Below, piece by piece: positions 5,860 to 8,832 of a stretch of 8,832 bases of DNA. Position 1 is the first letter of the stretch; each line of letters begins with the position of its first letter. The stretch is from positions 1 to 8,832 of the forward strand of contig JACPRG010000053.1 in the NCBI GenBank assembly GCA_016190025.1, written 5' to 3'. The notes under the pieces are model-generated. The model had not been told where the DNA came from. It worked only from the letters and a program-made list of their open reading frames with translations, and ran no database searches. A program made the translations under genes and the position numbers. This DNA comes from Candidatus Tectimicrobiota bacterium (GTDB lineage: Bacteria > UBA8248 > JACPRG01).

Positions 5860-7260
5860 TCAGACCGCCTTTGTTCCTGCCGAAAGCCGCTCGGCCGTCC
5901 ACTGGTCGACCCAGCCGCGGGCCCAGGCCATCTTCCCGGCGTCCATAGCGAGCCTCTCGGCGAAGGGGTCGCCGATGGGCTTGGTGGCGTCGACGCCCAG
6001 CTTCGCCGTCACGCCCTGCTCGCTGGCCGAGGGGTCCAAAAGGGCGCCCAGGGAGCCGCCGATGACGACCAGGTCCCGGTCCGCCTGAACCCGGGTCGCC
6101 ATCGCCCAGAGGACGTCCGACTCGTCGAAGACGTCCACGTCGTCGTCCACGACGACCACGAACTTCAGGTAGTGGTCCACGCCCAGGGCGATGGCAATGG
6201 CCTGCTTGGCCTCTCCGGGACGCGTCTGGCGCAGGGAGATGAAGGCGGTGAAGGCGGTGCACCCGGAGATGGGGAAGTGGACGTCTTTGACGCCGGGGAT
6301 GGTTTTCCGCAGAGCGCTCTTCACCTCCACCTCGCGCAGGACGCCGACGGTGGTGAGGTGGTCACCCGCCCGGCCGGAGGCGATACTCTGGAACCAGGCG
6401 TCCTTCCGCATGGAGAGGGCCTTGACCTGAAAGACGTGCTGGGTGCTCCGCTGGGAGAAATACCCGGTGAACTCGCCGAACGGCCCCTCCGGCTCCCGGA
6501 CCCCGGCCAGGAACTCCCCCTCGATGACGATCTCGCTCCAGGCCGGCACCCGCAGGTCGAGGGTGGAGCACCGGGCCACCTCCATGGGCTCGCCGAAGAG
6601 CCCCCCGCAGGCCTGGAACTTGCTGACCTCCGGCGGCGGGTAGGACAGAGAGCCCATAGCGACGATGGGGTGCAGCCCCAGGCAGACCGCCGCCGGCATG
6701 TTCTCGCCCCGCTCCTCGTAGAGGCGCTGGTAGTCGAACATCCGCCTGCGGGAGTGAAGGCTGCAGCCCATCTTGCGGGGCCCTTTGATCTGGAAGCGGT
6801 GGAAGCCCTCCGTCACGACCCCCGTGTCCGGATGCCTGGCCACCGCCATCCCCGCCGTGAGGTAGGGCCCCGCATCGCCGGGGAAATAGGTGGGAACGGG
6901 GAGGAGACCCAGGTCGGCGTCCTCGCCGGTCCGGACAATCCCGCGAAACGGGGGGTCGTCCACCACATGCGGGTCGATGTAATGCTTGAGGCGGCGGGAG
7001 TACTCCTCCGACAGTTCGGCCTCGGTCACCCGCAGCGCCTTGGCCAGAGACCGCCGGCCGGCCACCACGTTGCAGACCACCGGGATCTCATGGCCCCGGA
7101 CGTTCTCGAACAGGAAAATCGGGAAACGCCTTCGCCGCTCGTACTCGAGGACCAGGGCCATGATGTCGTATTCCAAGCCGACGGGCTCGGAGACGCGGAT
7201 GACGTCCTCCGGGAACTCTTCTTCAAACTCCCGGACGAAGCTCCGAAGGTCCTGCTTCAT
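5860..7260 (-). CDS. UbiD family prenylated-FMN-dependent (de)carboxylase
   Basis: UbiD-family enzymes reversibly decarboxylate aromatic or alpha,beta-unsaturated acids using prenylated FMN made by UbiX. The 466-residue length is typical. Family segments visible include PVVCNVVAGRRSLAKAL (60-76), YLTAGMAV (133-140), a HRFQIKGPRKMG stretch (154-165), FGEPMEV (222-228), EPEGPFGEFTGYF (256-268) and a late GVTAKLGVDATKP (416-428). The catalytic Arg-Glu-Glu set appears as R155, E257 and E262 (compare R173, E277 and E282 of Fdc1), and E227 fits the metal ligand. The position of the metal-ligating Asn, five residues before the Arg, is T150 here. I chose the ATG at 7260 because AGGAG lies five bases upstream; an ATG at 7290 in frame lacks this. 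Substrate is unknown; ubiX is not in the window. The RidA-family gene follows. Confidence 0.9.
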   Translation of the reverse strand: MKQDLRSFVREFEEEFPEDVIRVSEPVGLEYDIMALVLEYERRRRFPIFLFENVRGHEIPVVCNVVAGRRSLAKALRVTEAELSEEYSRRLKHYIDPHVVDDPPFRGIVRTGEDADLGLLPVPTYFPGDAGPYLTAGMAVARHPDTGVVTEGFHRFQIKGPRKMGCSLHSRRRMFDYQRLYEERGENMPAAVCLGLHPIVAMGSLSYPPPEVSKFQACGGLFGEPMEVARCSTLDLRVPAWSEIVIEGEFLAGVREPEGPFGEFTGYFSQRSTQHVFQVKALSMRKDAWFQSIASGRAGDHLTTVGVLREVEVKSALRKTIPGVKDVHFPISGCTAFTAFISLRQTRPGEAKQAIAIALGVDHYLKFVVVVDDDVDVFDESDVLWAMATRVQADRDLVVIGGSLGALLDPSASEQGVTAKLGVDATKPIGDPFAERLAMDAGKMAWARGWVDQWTAERLSAGTKAV

Positions 7261-7388
7261 GGCCTCTCCTTCTTCTGTGGGCCGGTTCAAACGCTCCCCC
7301 TGGCGCCCGGGCCTCCCGCCTCCCGAAGGCCGGCGGCCGGAAAGCGCCCCTGGGAGGATCCCGCGCGCGCCTGTGACCCGGTGGCCCT

Positions 7389-7397
7389 ATTCTAACA
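7389..7397 (-). promoter_or_regulatory. Extended -10 promoter candidate for the UbiD/RidA unit
   Basis: On the minus strand the sequence reads TGTTAGAAT: an extended -10 TGn followed by TAGAAT, five of six matches to TATAAT. No good -35 is found 16-18 bp upstream, which extended -10 promoters tolerate. Transcription would begin near 7382 and give a leader of about 120 bases before the ATG at 7260. Confidence 0.45.
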
Positions 7398-7466
7398 GAG
7401 TCGCCCGGGAGGATTCGAGGGCGGCCCGGCAGCCGGGGCGCTCGTCTCCCCCGCCGGGGGCGGTTC

Positions 7467-7475
7467 TGGTAGAAT
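7467..7475 (+). promoter_or_regulatory. Extended -10 promoter candidate for the repeat-protein operon
   Basis: TGGTAGAAT repeats the TGn-TAGAAT arrangement of the opposing promoter about 75 bp away. It has no clear -35; a GC hairpin CCCCC-GCC-GGGGG (7448-7460) lies just where one would be expected. Transcription from near 7482 would leave a leader of about 70 bases before the ATG at 7552. Confidence 0.45.
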
Positions 7476-7551
7476 GGGATGGGTTTTTCTCAGGGGTGCG
7501 CCTTGCCAGTCCGGTCCCGCGGGCGGAGGCCTTTTCGGAAGGAGCGGATGG

Positions 7552-8709
7552 ATGAACCGGAACTTCACTCTCCCGATGGGCTTTAGACGGGTGGGGGTTT
7601 GTCTTGCGCTGATGGTCTGGGGCTTGTGGGGCCTGACGCCGCAGGGGGCCGGCGCCCAGGAGATTGTGTGCCGCCCGCCGGGAAGCGAGGCCGCCCGCGC
7701 CATCGCCGCCCAGATCAACACGAAAACCATCGCCACCATTGTCCAGGGGTCCGGCTCTTTCGAGACCAAGGTCCAGCGGATCCGCAACGTCTCCCCCAGG
7801 GGCGCGGACTTCGACATCATCGCCTACCGTCTGTGCGAGGCGGTCAAGAACAAGCTGATGGACCGCGAGTTCTACCAGAAGTTCCTCCTGACGGCCATGC
7901 AACCAGGAGCGGCGCCCGCGGGCGGCAAGTGGAACCTGAGCGGGGACGTGTACATTCAGGGAAAGCGGAACGAACGCCTGGAAAACGTGGAGATGGAGCT
8001 GGGATTCGAGCCGCCCCGCGTCACCGTGACCGCGCCAGACGGAACCTTCAGCTTCGCCATGAATGAGGAGGACGCGGGAAGGGCCGTGGTGTTGCGCGCG
8101 CGCAAATCGGGGTACGAGGTCCACGTCGGCCGCGTCCTGCTGAAGCCCAACATGGCGGCCTTGCAGATCCCCCTCGCGCCCCTGAAGGACACGTTCGCGC
8201 TGCAGGGCAGCGTGAGCGACCTGGAGCGCAATCGGCCCCTGCCCCAGGCGCAGGTCACCCTCCACACCGAGCCTCCCGTGCAGGCGCAGACCCAGAGCGA
8301 CGGCCGGTTCCTGCTCAACGTCCAGCGGGAGAGCCTGGAGAAGTTCGTGACCCTGCGCGTCGAGCAGCAGGGCTACCGGCCCTTCGCCCGGGACATCCGC
8401 CTGGCCGAAAACATGAAGCCGGTCGCGGTGGTCCTGCAGCGGGCGACCTTCGTCCTCAGCGGAATCAGCCGGGAGAAGGGGACGCAAAAACCCCTCGAGG
8501 GCGTCCGGCTCACGCTGATGACCGAACCGACTGCGAGGGGCGTCAGCCGGAGCAACGGCGGCTTCCTTCTCAGGGTTCCCGAGCGATACGACGGCGAGTT
8601 CATCCTGCTGCGAGCCGAGAAGGACGGATACAGGACCTTCACGGTGGACGTGGAACTGCGCAGGGATCGCGCGCAACCCGTGGAAGTGGAGATGTCCCTG
8701 CTCGAATAG
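7552..8709 (+). CDS. Secreted protein with three carboxypeptidase-regulatory-like repeats
   Basis: The 385-residue product starts with a signal peptide (MGFRRVG, hydrophobic run to about 30, cleavage near GAGAQ|E at 36-37), so it is exported. Residues 46-116 form a helical region with the phrases NTKTIATIVQGSGSFE, RIRNVSPRGADFD and IIAYRLCEAV; it looks like a conserved domain but I do not recognise it. Three tandem units of about 82-86 residues follow (128-209, 215-297, 299-384). Each has a glycine near its start, a P/LE(N/G)V.(M/L).L or similar strand, a (S/P)DG.F or NGGF turn, and a (R/K).GY motif. These are signs of CarboxypepD-regulatory/transthyretin-like beta-sandwiches, usually involved in binding or surface assembly. 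The ATG at 7552 follows AAGGAG (7538-7543) by eight bases; an upstream in-frame ATG at 7474 overlaps the promoter and is unlikely. Probably the first gene of an operon with the next one. Confidence 0.75.
   Translation: MNRNFTLPMGFRRVGVCLALMVWGLWGLTPQGAGAQEIVCRPPGSEAARAIAAQINTKTIATIVQGSGSFETKVQRIRNVSPRGADFDIIAYRLCEAVKNKLMDREFYQKFLLTAMQPGAAPAGGKWNLSGDVYIQGKRNERLENVEMELGFEPPRVTVTAPDGTFSFAMNEEDAGRAVVLRARKSGYEVHVGRVLLKPNMAALQIPLAPLKDTFALQGSVSDLERNRPLPQAQVTLHTEPPVQAQTQSDGRFLLNVQRESLEKFVTLRVEQQGYRPFARDIRLAENMKPVAVVLQRATFVLSGISREKGTQKPLEGVRLTLMTEPTARGVSRSNGGFLLRVPERYDGEFILLRAEKDGYRTFTVDVELRRDRAQPVEVEMSLLE
7933..8703 (+). repeat. Three tandem protein-level repeats within the secreted protein
   Basis: The coding units lie at about 7933-8178, 8194-8442 and 8446-8703. 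Units 2 and 3 are most alike: QGSVSDLERNRPLPQAQVTL matches SGISREKGTQKPLEGVRLTL, both go on to L.TEP, then SDGRFLLNV matches SNGGFLLRV, and QQGYRPF matches KDGYRTF. Unit 1 is more divergent (APDGTFSF, KSGYEVH). The repetition is at protein level; the DNA is not visibly repeated, so the duplication is old. Confidence 0.65.
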
Positions 8710-8737
8710 GGGCGAGACCCCTGAGGAGTCGGTCAAA

Positions 8738-8832
8738 TTGACTCGGTGGCTCCGGCCGTTCACGGTTGTTTTGCTCTTCCTCTGGACCGCAGGCGTCGCG
8801 GCCCAGGCCCCTCCCCCGCCGCCCCCTCCGCC
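8738..8832 (+). CDS. Secreted proline-rich protein, N-terminal fragment (partial)
   Basis: A TTG at 8738 opens a frame to the window end, with AGGAG (8724-8728) nine bases upstream and 28 bp after the previous stop. The first 31 residues read MTRWLRPF, a hydrophobic stretch (TVVLLFLWTAGVAA), then QA and a run of prolines. This is a short signal peptide with cleavage near VAA|QA, followed by a Pro-rich linker as seen in envelope proteins that span or extend from the cell wall or periplasm. The short spacing implies co-transcription with the repeat protein. Function is unknown since the rest is outside the window. Confidence 0.6.
   Translation, partial: MTRWLRPFTVVLLFLWTAGVAAQAPPPPPPP

Noticed and set aside
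5524..7395. Very long plus-strand open frame (623 codons) opposite the UbiD and RidA genes
   Set aside because: It is antisense to two convincing family-level matches, with composition dictated by their codon positions; no domain is recognisable.
8709..8721. Hairpin GGGGCGAGACCCC as a terminator between the last two genes
   Set aside because: Stem of only four pairs, no T-run, and the next gene follows at 28 bp with its own ribosome site, which favours an operon.
7387..8763. Long minus-strand open frame (458 codons) opposite the repeat protein
   Set aside because: The plus-strand reading has a signal peptide, internal repeats and a Shine-Dalgarno; the antisense reading is rich in Gln/His/Arg/Gly and lacks any of these.

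Overview
The window comes from a very GC-rich bacterium (about 70% G+C by eye). Strong purine-rich Shine-Dalgarno sequences, a lipoprotein signal, Sec-type signal peptides and GTG/TTG starts point to a Gram-negative or Gram-negative-like soil or environmental lineage. The gene set (hydantoinase B, UbiD, orphan EgtD, carboxypeptidase-regulatory-like repeats) would fit Rokubacteria/NC10, Acidobacteriota or a related group, but nothing here fixes the taxon. I see no insertion sequence, prophage, CRISPR array, rRNA or tRNA.

Left part, plus strand. The window opens in the last 67 codons of a hydantoinase B/oxoprolinase-type subunit (to 205). A RimJ/RimL-like GNAT acetyltransferase follows (281-817), then a GC-rich hairpin, then an orphan lipoprotein of the family 1 ABC solute-binding type (926-2110). 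That gene's 3' end overlaps the 3' end of a convergent minus-strand gene by 12 bp.

Centre. The minus-strand gene (2099-3652) encodes an exported PHP/CehA-McbA-like metallohydrolase interrupted by a two-helix membrane hairpin. Upstream of it, and overlapping its start, is a short open frame for a 43-residue single-pass membrane protein (3615-3746) with a very good Shine-Dalgarno. A roughly 500-bp non-coding stretch with two hairpins separates this pair from the divergent plus-strand egtD (4269-5273), which encodes histidine trimethyltransferase. All histidine-pocket residues of EgtD are in place, but no egtB is nearby.

Right part. A minus-strand pair encodes a UbiD-family prenyl-FMN decarboxylase (5860-7260) followed by a RidA/YjgF-family protein (5323-5724); the order suggests one transcript. 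The divergent gap to the next plus-strand gene holds two facing extended -10 promoters with the same TGnTAGAAT core. The plus-strand gene (7552-8709) encodes a secreted protein with an unrecognised N-terminal domain and three tandem beta-sandwich repeats. It is followed at 28 bp by the start of another secreted, proline-rich protein (from 8738) that runs off the window.

These genes do not form one obvious pathway. The window reads as several short independent transcription units. The least conventional parts are the small membrane ORF plus PHP unit with its structured upstream region, and the repeat-protein operon at the right end.
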